Shown: positions 15,467-21,608 of the stretch, piece by piece
How the letters are laid out: each line of letters opens with the position of its first letter
Position numbering within the stretch: the first letter of the stretch is position 1
From: Bacillota bacterium
Lineage (GTDB): Bacteria > Bacillota > Clostridia > Lachnospirales > Lachnospiraceae
Reading direction: 5' to 3'
Length of the DNA stretch: 21,608 nucleotides
Assembly (NCBI GenBank): GCA_023423045.1
Contig: JAFAGA010000088.1
Coordinates: 1-21,608, forward strand
The notes under the pieces: generated by a model
What the model saw: only the letters and a program-made list of their open reading frames with translations
Told to the model about the DNA's origin: nothing
Database searches by the model: none
Translations under genes and position numbers: made by a program

Positions 15467-15584
15467 CAAAATAGCTAGGGATTTCTTGCTGAATATACAT
15501 ATTATTTTGCTATATCTGGATTATGTACCCTATTGGTATACTACCTTGCCCTATTTTTTATGGCTATAAATATTATCCTGCCTG

Positions 15585-16406
15585 TCACGCCCAGAGATAG
15601 GAAGGCGCATATCCGTAATATTTGCGGAATAAGCGGCCAAAATTATTATAGTCCGTAAAGCCCACCGCTGCCGCCACTTCCGCTACCGTCATGTCCTGCT
15701 GCTCCAGCAGATGATGTGCTTTTTTGAGCCGGACTTCGTTGATGTAATTGAGCGGACTCTGTCCCAGACTCTCTTTAAACAGATGGCAGAACCGGTATTC
15801 GCTGAGATGGATCATTTCCGCCAGAGTCTGTATCTTGATCGCTTCGGTATAATTCTCCTGTATATACCTTAAAACCATATTCAACCGCTTTAAATTCTGG
15901 ATGCGTCTGATATTGGCCCGGTCTGAGAGACTCTCCACCACATAGTTGCGGAGCAGGTAGGTGATCAGATCAAATAGTTTTCCCCGCATTGCCATCTTAT
16001 ATCCAACCTGCTTCATAACCTCCTCCCGATAGATATCCTCCATCAGCCTTCTGATATTTCCATCGGCAGCAATCAGGGATTGGAAGATCACATTGAAGTT
16101 AGCAACCTCTTTAGAGAAGGATGCCATCTCAAAGATAATCACCAGAGCTTCAAAATCCTTTGTAAGGCTCATCCCTTCGTGAAGCTCATTGCTGTTAATT
16201 ATCACCAGACTCCCTTCCTCCATATGGAGCGGTCTGTGATTGCAATAGAAGGTTCCCTGGCCTTTGAGAACATAGTGAAGCTCAATATGCTCATGCCAAT
16301 GAGAAGGGCAGTAAAGTCCGGTCCAGTTGATTTGATTTTTGAACATTTGAACCGGAAATTCCTTATCATTGATTATTTTCTTCTCATATAGGCTCATATC
16401 ATGCAT
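15585..16406 (-). CDS. AraC-family transcriptional regulator with cupin sensor domain
   Basis: This is a 273-aa regulator: an N-terminal cupin that binds a sugar-like ligand (CPSHWHEHIELHYVLKGQG near residues 33-51) and a C-terminal double helix-turn-helix (about 175-273) ending in the AraC signature VAAAVGFTDYNNFGRLFRKY. The frame can be extended upstream to a TTG at 16457, but that position overlaps the predicted -10 box, while the ATG at 16406 has AGGTGGG correctly spaced, so 16406 is chosen. It is encoded directly upstream of the isomerase/oxidoreductase operon in the same direction with a 231-base gap containing a candidate activator-type promoter, so it most likely controls that operon and perhaps the thuA-like gene. 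Confidence 0.92.
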   Translation of the reverse strand: MHDMSLYEKKIINDKEFPVQMFKNQINWTGLYCPSHWHEHIELHYVLKGQGTFYCNHRPLHMEEGSLVIINSNELHEGMSLTKDFEALVIIFEMASFSKEVANFNVIFQSLIAADGNIRRLMEDIYREEVMKQVGYKMAMRGKLFDLITYLLRNYVVESLSDRANIRRIQNLKRLNMVLRYIQENYTEAIKIQTLAEMIHLSEYRFCHLFKESLGQSPLNYINEVRLKKAHHLLEQQDMTVAEVAAAVGFTDYNNFGRLFRKYYGYAPSYLWA

Positions 16407-16456
16407 TGGATTCCCACCTGTTCTATGAATATTTGACACTGCTCGTTCCAGGTTCA

Positions 16457-16485
16457 ATTGTAACAGAAAATATGCTGCTTTTCAA
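16457..16485 (-). promoter_or_regulatory. Promoter of the AraC-family regulator gene
   Basis: Minus-strand TTGAAA (16480-16485) and TACAAT (16457-16462) are spaced by 17 bases, about 50 bases before the ATG at 16406. Confidence 0.65.
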
Positions 16486-16582
16486 CGGTATCCATGGATA
16501 AGATCAGAACAAGCGCATAAAAGTCCTCTCATAAACCCTCTATACAATTTCAGCAAAAAAGAATTCTTCTCCAGATACTTCA

Positions 16583-16622
16583 ACAGGCAAGAGGCCTTCC
16601 GAGAAGAAGACTCCCTGCCTGT
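16583..16622 (-). terminator. Hairpin downstream of the thuA-like gene
   Basis: ACAGGCA (16583-16589) pairs with TGCCTGT (16616-16622). A second, competing pairing joins GAGAAGAA (16601-16608) with TTCTTCTC (16565-16572), after which the minus strand runs into a TTCTTTTTT tract. Together these probably end the thuA transcript. The exact fold cannot be decided by eye. Confidence 0.45.
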
Positions 16623-16648
16623 CGAGACAAAAGACGCTCTAGGATTAA

Positions 16649-17479
16649 TTACTTTCCTTCCTCGGCTTCTTTTTGGATCATATCTGCAAATTTTTCAATC
16701 ATTTTCTGAAATTTCTCCGACGGTTTTTCTTCTATGCCGTATAGCTCCAAAGTGCCGGGCTCCGCAGGATCGACACAAGGGGACGCAAGAACATCAATGC
16801 CGGGATCCTCAATCCGGGCCGCAGGCTTCAGATAGTAAACGGCATTTTTGAGCACCTGTACAATTTCGGGACGGTAATAGGTAGGGAACTCCTCGTGTCC
16901 GGGCTGGAAATAGAATACTTTTCCGCGGCCGCGCTTAAACACACAGCCGGAGCGGAACACCTCTCCTCCCTTATACCAGCCAATCATCACCAACTCATCC
17001 GGTACAGGGATATCGAATACTTCACCATACATTTCCTCTTGAGGAATCTCTATATATCTGCCAAGGCCCTGAGCAATGGGATGGGTGGGATCAATGATCC
17101 AAACGCGCTCGCTCTCGCCGATTTCCCGCCAGCTTAAGGAGCAGGAGGTACCCATCAGCTTCTTGAAAGGCTTGGAATAATGGCCGGAGTGAAGTACGAT
17201 CAGACCCATGCCCAGACGGACATGCTTTGCCACCATCTCAGCAACTTCCTCACTTACCTTGTGATGTGCCATATGCCCCCACCAGATCAGGACATCGGTA
17301 TCCCGAAGAATTTCTTCGGATAAGCCGTGATTAGGCATGTCCAGAGTTGCGGTACGAATATTCAGGTTAGTATCTGTGGAAAGTCCTTCCTTGATTGCTC
17401 CGTGGATGCCGTCGGGATAAACCTTGGCGATTCTCTCTTCTTTTTCATGTACGAACTCATTCCAAACGGTAATATTCAT
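16649..17479 (-). CDS. ThuA-like domain protein
   Basis: This is a 276-aa protein of the ThuA family (glutamine amidotransferase-like fold; named for trehalose utilisation). It begins MNITVWNEFVHEK and shows DVLIWWGHMAHHKVS (62-76) and LIVLHSGHYSKPFKKLMG (93-110), then GRGKVFYFQPGHEEFPTYYRPEI, all typical of ThuA. Family members occur with Gfo/Idh/MocA oxidoreductases in gene sets that handle 3-keto-sugars; the exact reaction is not settled for most. AGGAGGAACC lies upstream of the ATG and a moderate promoter at 17530-17558. The C-terminal tail (about 215-276) is polar. It sits directly upstream of the AraC gene, which supports a role in the same sugar pathway. Confidence 0.9.
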   Translation of the reverse strand: MNITVWNEFVHEKEERIAKVYPDGIHGAIKEGLSTDTNLNIRTATLDMPNHGLSEEILRDTDVLIWWGHMAHHKVSEEVAEMVAKHVRLGMGLIVLHSGHYSKPFKKLMGTSCSLSWREIGESERVWIIDPTHPIAQGLGRYIEIPQEEMYGEVFDIPVPDELVMIGWYKGGEVFRSGCVFKRGRGKVFYFQPGHEEFPTYYRPEIVQVLKNAVYYLKPAARIEDPGIDVLASPCVDPAEPGTLELYGIEEKPSEKFQKMIEKFADMIQKEAEEGK

Positions 17480-17529
17480 AAATTGGTTCCTCCTTCAAAG
17501 CGCAAAGCGCTATATATGTATTTTCTATT

Positions 17530-17558
17530 ATTATATACCAAATTACGACATTTGAAAA
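17530..17558 (-). promoter_or_regulatory. Candidate promoter of the thuA-like gene
   Basis: A perfect minus-strand TATAAT (17530-17535) is preceded at 17 bases by TTTTCA (17553-17558). The weak -35 suggests activator dependence. Confidence 0.5.
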
Positions 17559-17578
17559 GGCATTAATGCATCAATAAA

Positions 17579-17606
17579 GAACTGCTTTTTATTTAAAAAG
17601 CAGTTC
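17579..17606 (-). terminator. Terminator after the 50-aa membrane protein gene
   Basis: GAACTGCTTTTT (17579-17590) and AAAAAGCAGTTC (17595-17606) form a perfect 12-bp stem with a 4-base loop; TTTATT follows on the minus strand. Confidence 0.75.
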
Positions 17607-17632
17607 CCATGATAACATTACCTATTCTAATC

Positions 17633-17785
17633 CTAGAATAATAAATCCGATTTTTTCTTAAGTAATTTAGCGCCATTTAGAATTAGCAAGATTCCGGATA
17701 CAATTCCTGCAACGATTAATAAAATTCCCATAACAAGATTCCACACACCCACCGATTTCATTGTGTGATAGATTTTCTCCATCAT
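17633..17785 (-). CDS. Small single-span membrane protein (50 aa)
   Basis: The ATG at 17785 (followed by a second ATG) is preceded by GGAGGG at 6 bases spacing and opens 50 codons to a TAG at 17633. The product begins MMEKIYHTMKSVGVW, has one clear hydrophobic span (about residues 14-38, rich in Ile, Leu, Val and Gly) and a basic KLLKKK tail, so the C-terminus is probably cytoplasmic. It has its own terminator and a possible promoter (TTGAAC 17863-17868, TACAAG 17840-17845, 17-base spacing). Seen: RBS, frame, hydrophobic span. Function is unknown. A 63-codon frame overlapping it in another phase has no RBS and no sensible composition. Confidence 0.8.
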   Translation of the reverse strand: MMEKIYHTMKSVGVWNLVMGILLIVAGIVSGILLILNGAKLLKKKSDLLF

Positions 17786-17901
17786 TCCAATCCCTCCTTG
17801 TCCACTGCAATATGTGTCGCCCGCTTATTGCACTCACTGCTTGTAAGCACAAATACATCTACGTTCAAATGCATATGCACATCAGTGCACCGGTATAACA
17901 C

Positions 17902-18579
17902 CTATGACTTTACACCGTATTGCTCATAATATGCATCAATTGCTGATTTTAATGTATCATCAATAACAATTTTGCCCTGATAGGGGCGATTATACAGATG
18001 TTCCACCACTTCCTGCATTGTGACGATGGCTGTGGTTGCAATATTGTAATTTTCTTCAATTTCAGAAAGCGCACTCTTGCTTCCCTGTCCCCGCTCCATA
18101 CGGTCTACCGACACCACCAGCCCCAGCACACTGGTCCTGGCCTGAGCCGCCAGAATCGGCATGGTCTCTCCGATTGAAGTTCCTGCCGTAGTCACATCCT
18201 CAATGATGATTACCCTGTCTCCGTCCGTAAGGGGAGAACCCAGCAAAATTCCCGTATCTCCGTGGTCCTTCACTTCCTTGCGGTTGGAACAGTATTTAAT
18301 ATCCTTCTGATAAAATTCGCTGAGTGCCATTGCCGCAGCAACACTTAGGGGTATTCCCTTGTATGCGGGTCCGAATAAAACGTCAAAATCCACTCCAAAC
18401 TTATCATGAATTGCTCTGGCATAATATTCGCCAAGCCTTCTTAACTGGGAGCCTGTCCTATAAAAGCCCGTGTTCACAAAGAAAGGTGTTTTCCGCCCGC
18501 TCTTTGTTGTAAAATCTCCGAATTTCAGCACTCCGCAATCAACCATAAATTCTATAAATTCCTGTTTGTACTGTTCCAT
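17902..18579 (-). CDS. pyrE: Orotate phosphoribosyltransferase
   Basis: PyrE joins orotate to PRPP to give OMP in de novo UMP synthesis. The protein is 225 aa and carries the PRPP-binding motif VIIIEDVTTAGTS (123-135) and the catalytic-loop region NRKEVKDHGDTG (99-110). The frame extends upstream to 18612, but GGGAGGAAG sits 3 bases before the ATG at 18579, and the product then begins MEQYKQEFIEF as in relatives. It is the third gene of a pyrK-pyrD-pyrE set, 85 bases after pyrD on the same strand, and probably shares the promoter at 20463-20491. Confidence 0.96.
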   Translation of the reverse strand: MEQYKQEFIEFMVDCGVLKFGDFTTKSGRKTPFFVNTGFYRTGSQLRRLGEYYARAIHDKFGVDFDVLFGPAYKGIPLSVAAAMALSEFYQKDIKYCSNRKEVKDHGDTGILLGSPLTDGDRVIIIEDVTTAGTSIGETMPILAAQARTSVLGLVVSVDRMERGQGSKSALSEIEENYNIATTAIVTMQEVVEHLYNRPYQGKIVIDDTLKSAIDAYYEQYGVKS

Positions 18580-18664
18580 ACTCTTCCTCCCGCTTTTTTC
18601 ATTGTAACACAAATCAGTGGAAATAATAATACCTGTTCCGTATTATTTTATATAAAAATCAAGT

Positions 18665-19567
18665 TTATTTCACACAGCCGATAATTTCCCGGATGTCCTG
18701 AATATCATATTGTCTAAGATACGCCTCGATTCCCTCCAGAACTTCCATGGTTGCGGATGGATTAATGAAATTAGCGGTGCCCACCGCAATCATGCTTGCA
18801 CCCGCCATCATAAATTCCAGCGCATCCTCCGCATTGCAGATACCGCCCATTCCGATAATCGGTAGCTCCACCGCACGTGCAACCTGGTATACCATGCGCA
18901 CTGCAATGGGCTTGATGGCGGGTCCGGAAAGTCCCCCTGTTTTATTGGCAAGCAGACAGGTACGGCGATGAATATCTATCTTCATACCGGTCAGGGTATT
19001 GATCAGGGACAGAGCATCCGCTCCGCCGGCCTGTGCCGCCCGGGCTATCTCCGTAATATCCGTGACATTGGGGCTCAGCTTCATTATAACCGGCTGCTTT
19101 GCCCGCTTTTTAATCTCTGCGGTTATTTCTTCAACACAACGCGGGTCCTGCCCGAAGGCGATTCCGCCTTCCTTAACATTCGGACAGGAAATATTGATTT
19201 CCAGCATATCCACATCACAATCCGAAAGGCGCTCAACCACGTCACAATATTCCTGAGTTGTCTTGCCCACAACATTCACAATAATCTTCGTATCATACTT
19301 TCTCAAAAAAGGAATATCCCTCTGAATAAATACATCCATTCCCGGATTCTGAAGTCCGATGGCATTGAGCATTCCTCCGTAGGTTTCCGCCACCCGGGGG
19401 GTGGGATTTCCCGGCCACGGCACGCTGGACACTCCCTTTGTGGTAACCGCTCCCAGCTTGGACAAATCCACATAGTCACTGTATTCCATCCCGGAACCGA
19501 AGGTACCGGAGGCTGTTGTTACCGGATTCTGAAAGGTGACTCCGGCAATTGTTGTCTTCATATTCAT
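18665..19567 (-). CDS. pyrD: Dihydroorotate dehydrogenase, type 1B catalytic subunit
   Basis: PyrD oxidises dihydroorotate to orotate; the 1B type passes electrons through PyrK to NAD+. This 300-aa protein has FMN-binding TTASGTFGSG (17-26), GLQNPGMD (71-78), the active-site loop NISCPNVKEGG with Cys128, KLSPNVTDI, and GMGGICNAEDALEFMMAGAS in the C-terminal phosphate site. Cys (not Ser) as base supports type 1. Its ATG overlaps the TGA of pyrK by four bases (ATGA), the usual sign of translational coupling between the two subunits; an ATG two codons later is an alternative start. Confidence 0.97.
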   Translation of the reverse strand: MNMKTTIAGVTFQNPVTTASGTFGSGMEYSDYVDLSKLGAVTTKGVSSVPWPGNPTPRVAETYGGMLNAIGLQNPGMDVFIQRDIPFLRKYDTKIIVNVVGKTTQEYCDVVERLSDCDVDMLEINISCPNVKEGGIAFGQDPRCVEEITAEIKKRAKQPVIMKLSPNVTDITEIARAAQAGGADALSLINTLTGMKIDIHRRTCLLANKTGGLSGPAIKPIAVRMVYQVARAVELPIIGMGGICNAEDALEFMMAGASMIAVGTANFINPSATMEVLEGIEAYLRQYDIQDIREIIGCVK

Positions 19568-20331
19568 AGCTCCACCTCATATGCATAAAAAACAGGACCA
19601 TCTTTACAAATACGTTTATTTTTAACGTTGCTGTGATGATCTGTTTCTTTTGTACTGCAGACACAGGCCAGACATGCTCCGACTCCGCAGGCCATGCGTT
19701 CTTCCAGGGACAGCTGGCACCGGATCCTTCTCTCCAGAGCATAAGCTTGAATGCCGCGAAGCATAGGGGTTGGTCCGCAGGCATAGATGATGTCCGCCTC
19801 CAGTTCATTCTCTCGGATCGCATCCAAAACATTTCCCCTGGTTCCCTTGCTGCCGTCTTCTGTTGCTATATGGACACTGCCATAGGGTATGAATTCCTCC
19901 TCCAGAAAGGTTATATCACGGTATCCCAGTACCATCTGCTTTTCGCAGTTCAACTGCTTCGCCAGCTCCAGCATCGGAGGAATACCGATCCCTCCGCCGA
20001 TCAAAATTGCCTTTTCCCCTTCCAGGGTAAAACCGTTGCCAAAGGGACCCATAACCTCGGCGCTATCCTTCGGCCCCCATCCGGCAAATTCCTTCGTCCC
20101 GGCCCCGATAATCCGGTATACCAGCCGGATCAGCCCCCGCTCCCTGTCAATCTCACAGATACTGATGGGTCTTGGCAGCAATCTGCTTTTATCCTCACAG
20201 TATAAGGAAACAAATTGGCCGGGAACCGCTATGGCGGCAATCTCCTCCGCCTTCATCCACATACTGCAGATATCATTTGCAAGCATGGTTTGTTCGGTGA
20301 TTTCAAATCTCTTTTTTAATGCTACGGACAT
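19564..20331 (-). CDS. pyrK: Dihydroorotate dehydrogenase electron transfer subunit
   Basis: PyrK carries FAD and a [2Fe-2S] cluster and moves electrons from PyrD to NAD+. The 255-aa protein has the FAD motif RPISI (54-58), GGGIGIPPM (112-120) in the NAD-binding domain, YACGPTPM (183-190), and cluster ligands Cys215, Cys220, Cys223 and Cys242 in C-x4-C-x2-C-x18-C spacing. The frame extends to 20421, but TAGGAGAAAG before the ATG at 20331 and family length favour MSVALKKRFEI as the start. First gene of the pyrK-pyrD-pyrE set; no pyrF or pyrB is next to it here. Confidence 0.96.
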   Translation of the reverse strand: MSVALKKRFEITEQTMLANDICSMWMKAEEIAAIAVPGQFVSLYCEDKSRLLPRPISICEIDRERGLIRLVYRIIGAGTKEFAGWGPKDSAEVMGPFGNGFTLEGEKAILIGGGIGIPPMLELAKQLNCEKQMVLGYRDITFLEEEFIPYGSVHIATEDGSKGTRGNVLDAIRENELEADIIYACGPTPMLRGIQAYALERRIRCQLSLEERMACGVGACLACVCSTKETDHHSNVKNKRICKDGPVFYAYEVEL

Positions 20332-20462
20332 GTGCTTTCTCCTATGAATCATTATGAACTTATGTATGGAACTCCATAAAACTACACAACTAATCAGGGA
20401 ACTATACTCAACGTCCCCCATTCATTGTAACATTCCCTTGATCTATTCTTCTTATTCCGTTC

Positions 20463-20491
20463 ATTATAACTTAATTTCTGCGGCTCTACAA
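20463..20491 (-). promoter_or_regulatory. Promoter of pyrK-pyrD-pyrE
   Basis: Minus-strand TTGTAG (20486-20491) and a perfect TATAAT (20463-20468) are spaced by 17 bases, giving an approximately 125-base leader before pyrK. I see neither a PyrR-type anti-antiterminator site nor a terminator in this leader; GGGGAC and GTTCCC can form only a weak stem. Confidence 0.75.
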
Positions 20492-20536
20492 GGCCTTTTT
20501 GGAGAGATACCGCAGGCTGAAACCTGACAATCACCG

Positions 20537-20941
20537 CTATCCTTCGATTACTTTCACATGAATCTTACGAATTTGCGGACCATCAAATTCCATAAAGTAG
20601 ATTCCCTGCCAGGTTCCCATAAGCAATTGTCCATCCTCAATAATAATTGTCTGGGAAAAACCCATCATGCTTGACTTAACATGAGCTGCCGAATTACTCT
20701 CTCTGCGGCAATATTCATCAGGCAGCCTGATAATCCTGTTCATTTCCGCTATAAAGTCCCGTACAATATCCGGGTCTGCATTTTCACTGATCGTTAAGCC
20801 GGCCGTTGTATGAGGAACATATATCACACAAATCCCATTTTTTATACCACTTTCCTTCACAAGATTTTTGATTTCTCTTGTAATATCAATCATTGCGACA
20901 TGCTGACCTGATTTTACTCCAAACGTATATACTTCACTCAT
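20537..20941 (-). CDS. YjbQ/UPF0047 family protein
   Basis: This is a 134-aa protein of the secondary thiamine-phosphate synthase enzyme family (YjbQ, UPF0047, COG0432). Family hallmarks are HTTAGLTISENADPD (43-57), NSAAHVKSSMMG, and GTWQGIYFMEFDGP near the C-terminus, with conserved His, Asp and Glu residues around the active site. Some members have weak thiamine phosphate synthase activity; the physiological role is not established. The frame can be extended to 21055 but the extension reads through the palindrome run; AAGGAAG 9 bases before the ATG at 20941 supports MSEVYTFGVKSGQ as the start. No convincing promoter is visible between it and the palindromes. Confidence 0.93.
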   Translation of the reverse strand: MSEVYTFGVKSGQHVAMIDITREIKNLVKESGIKNGICVIYVPHTTAGLTISENADPDIVRDFIAEMNRIIRLPDEYCRRESNSAAHVKSSMMGFSQTIIIEDGQLLMGTWQGIYFMEFDGPQIRKIHVKVIEG

Positions 20942-20970
20942 CCACTGCAACTTCCTTTCTTTTAACAAAG

Positions 20971-21215
20971 AATGTGCCGAGGCACATTCTCGCGCCGAGC
21001 GCGGTCGGCCTAGCCGACATAATACCATATGCAAATTTATTTGCATTACGCGCAAGTGCGCATCCCGCCCGGAGGGCTTTTATATCATAGTACTATGATA
21101 TAATAAAGAGTCCGCTTGCGGACTCTTGCGCTGCCGCACAGTTGCCGTCAGGCAATATCTGACATGTGCGCAGCATATGAATCCCGCCCTTGAGGTTATG
21201 TGCCCACCGGGCACA
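20971..21215. other. Dense run of about ten different short palindromes
   Basis: Perfect stems, in order: AATGTGCC/GGCACATT (20971-20988), CGCGC/GCGCG (20991-21003), GTCGGC/GCCGAC (21004-21018), ATGCAAAT/ATTTGCAT (21029-21046), GCGCA/TGCGC (21050-21061), GCCC/GGGC (21067-21077), a 24-bp palindrome centred on AGTACT (21080-21103), AAGAGTCCGC/GCGGACTCTT (21106-21127), TGCG/CGCA (21127-21138), TTGCC/GGCAA (21142-21155) and TGTGCCC/GGGCACA (21199-21215). Loops are 0 to 4 bases and most stems are separated by 0 to 11 bases, apart from a gap of about 44 bases before the last. The stems are unrelated to one another in sequence. There is no gene here. Function unknown. Confidence 0.85.
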
Positions 21216-21481
21216 CGCATAAGCGAACTTCTGCTTTTCTTTCATGGAAAGTAATTTCTATGAGAGAAAATGATTGCGGTCAAGATGGAAAGATAATCCG
21301 GATTCTATACAAACACTATATAGTATCTCTATTATCGTTACTTTTTTAAAGTTTTTCAATATGAATTCTAAAAAAAAATTCAGAATTTTTCATATTCTAT
21401 TGCGATTGGAGGCTGCTTTCACTTTCAGAAAGTCTGTGCTCAGGATTATCACCGCACAAACTTAAGGCTGCAGTTCAGCTC
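21216..21481. other. Non-coding AT-rich stretch, no gene recognised
   Basis: This stretch between the palindrome run and the right terminal repeat holds no ORF with an RBS that I would accept. A weak inverted repeat (ATGAATTCT near 21361 with AGAATTTTTCAT near 21382) brackets a run of nine A. Confidence 0.5.
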
Positions 21482-21608
21482 GTTAGTGTATAATTAGTGT
21501 TGGCAAAGATAATAAGAAATTTTAGTTATGTAAACTAAAAAGGGAAGTAAAGAGTAAATCCCTACTTCCCAATCATACCGTTTTTCTTTATGATGTTAAT
21601 TGTCAAGA
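21482..21608. repeat. Right copy of 127-bp terminal inverted repeat
   Basis: This is the exact reverse complement of bases 1-127. The mirror copy of the GGGAAGTA hairpin is at 21542-21570, with its T-tract on the minus strand. Confidence 0.97.

Noticed and set aside
16407..16457. TTG start extending the AraC regulator by 17 codons
   Set aside because: It coincides with the predicted -10 element, while the ATG at 16406 has a good RBS.
17667..17858. 63-codon minus-strand ORF
   Set aside because: It overlaps the 50-aa membrane protein in another frame, lacks an RBS, and has an unnatural composition. The membrane protein frame has GGAGGG and a clear helix.
20942..21055. N-terminal extension of the YjbQ protein
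   Set aside because: It would translate the palindrome run; family length and the RBS at the 20941 start argue against it.
1..21608. Linear plasmid or phage with terminal inverted repeats
   Set aside because: There are no replication, partition, terminal-protein or phage genes; content is chromosomal housekeeping and metabolism.

Overview
The window reads as chromosomal DNA of a Gram-positive Clostridia bacterium, most likely a Lachnospiraceae-type gut or soil anaerobe. The evidence is AT-leaning sequence with strong GGAGG-type ribosome binding sites, clean TTGnnn-17-TAtaaT promoters, a pyrK-pyrD-pyrE order with type 1B dihydroorotate dehydrogenase, an ammonium channel fused to a PII domain, and family-typical protein sequences. 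The organism call is inference from gene content. Nearly all genes are on the minus strand; only the HAD hydrolase and the FAD-dependent dehydrogenase are on plus.

Layout. Bases 1-127 and 21482-21608 are exact reverse complements of each other, so the window ends in a perfect 127-bp inverted repeat. Inside it, left to right: a Cof-type HAD phosphatase (226-1011, +); a convergent ABC exporter (1176-2861, -) preceded by its own promoter and a 25-codon basic peptide ORF (2926-3003, -); a COG2509-type FAD-dependent dehydrogenase (3267-4667, +); a long hairpin terminator; an AAC(3)-family acetyltransferase (4797-5573, -); an Amt-PII fusion ammonium transporter (5731-7440, -) with a leader holding three tandem hairpins; queA (7841-8893, -); and an ABC-F ATPase (9005-10933, -) with a 42-aa leader peptide and a terminator hairpin, i.e. 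an attenuator.

From 11333 to 17479 lies a sugar/glycoside catabolic block, all minus: thuA-like gene, AraC regulator, then a likely operon of isomerase, Gfo/Idh/MocA oxidoreductase, a second isomerase and a second oxidoreductase, closed by a strong terminator at 11251-11283. Two oxidoreductases plus two TIM-barrel isomerase/lyase-type proteins plus ThuA is the signature of pathways that oxidise a sugar (classically at C3) and then eliminate or isomerise it. The substrate cannot be read from the sequence, and no transporter or glycosidase is in the window.

From 17633 to 20941: a 50-aa membrane peptide, the pyrimidine genes pyrE, pyrD and pyrK (transcribed pyrK-pyrD-pyrE from a good promoter at 20463-20491; pyrF and pyrB are not in the window), and a YjbQ/UPF0047 gene. 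Upstream of yjbQ, 20971-21215 is a dense run of about ten different short perfect palindromes. This is the least explained DNA in the window. A smaller run that shares a short motif with it lies at 4668-4725.

The main regulatory observations are the triple-hairpin amt leader (small GAC-hexaloop-GTC hairpins overlapping terminator arms, resembling ANTAR-type antitermination targets) and the ABC-F uORF/attenuator.
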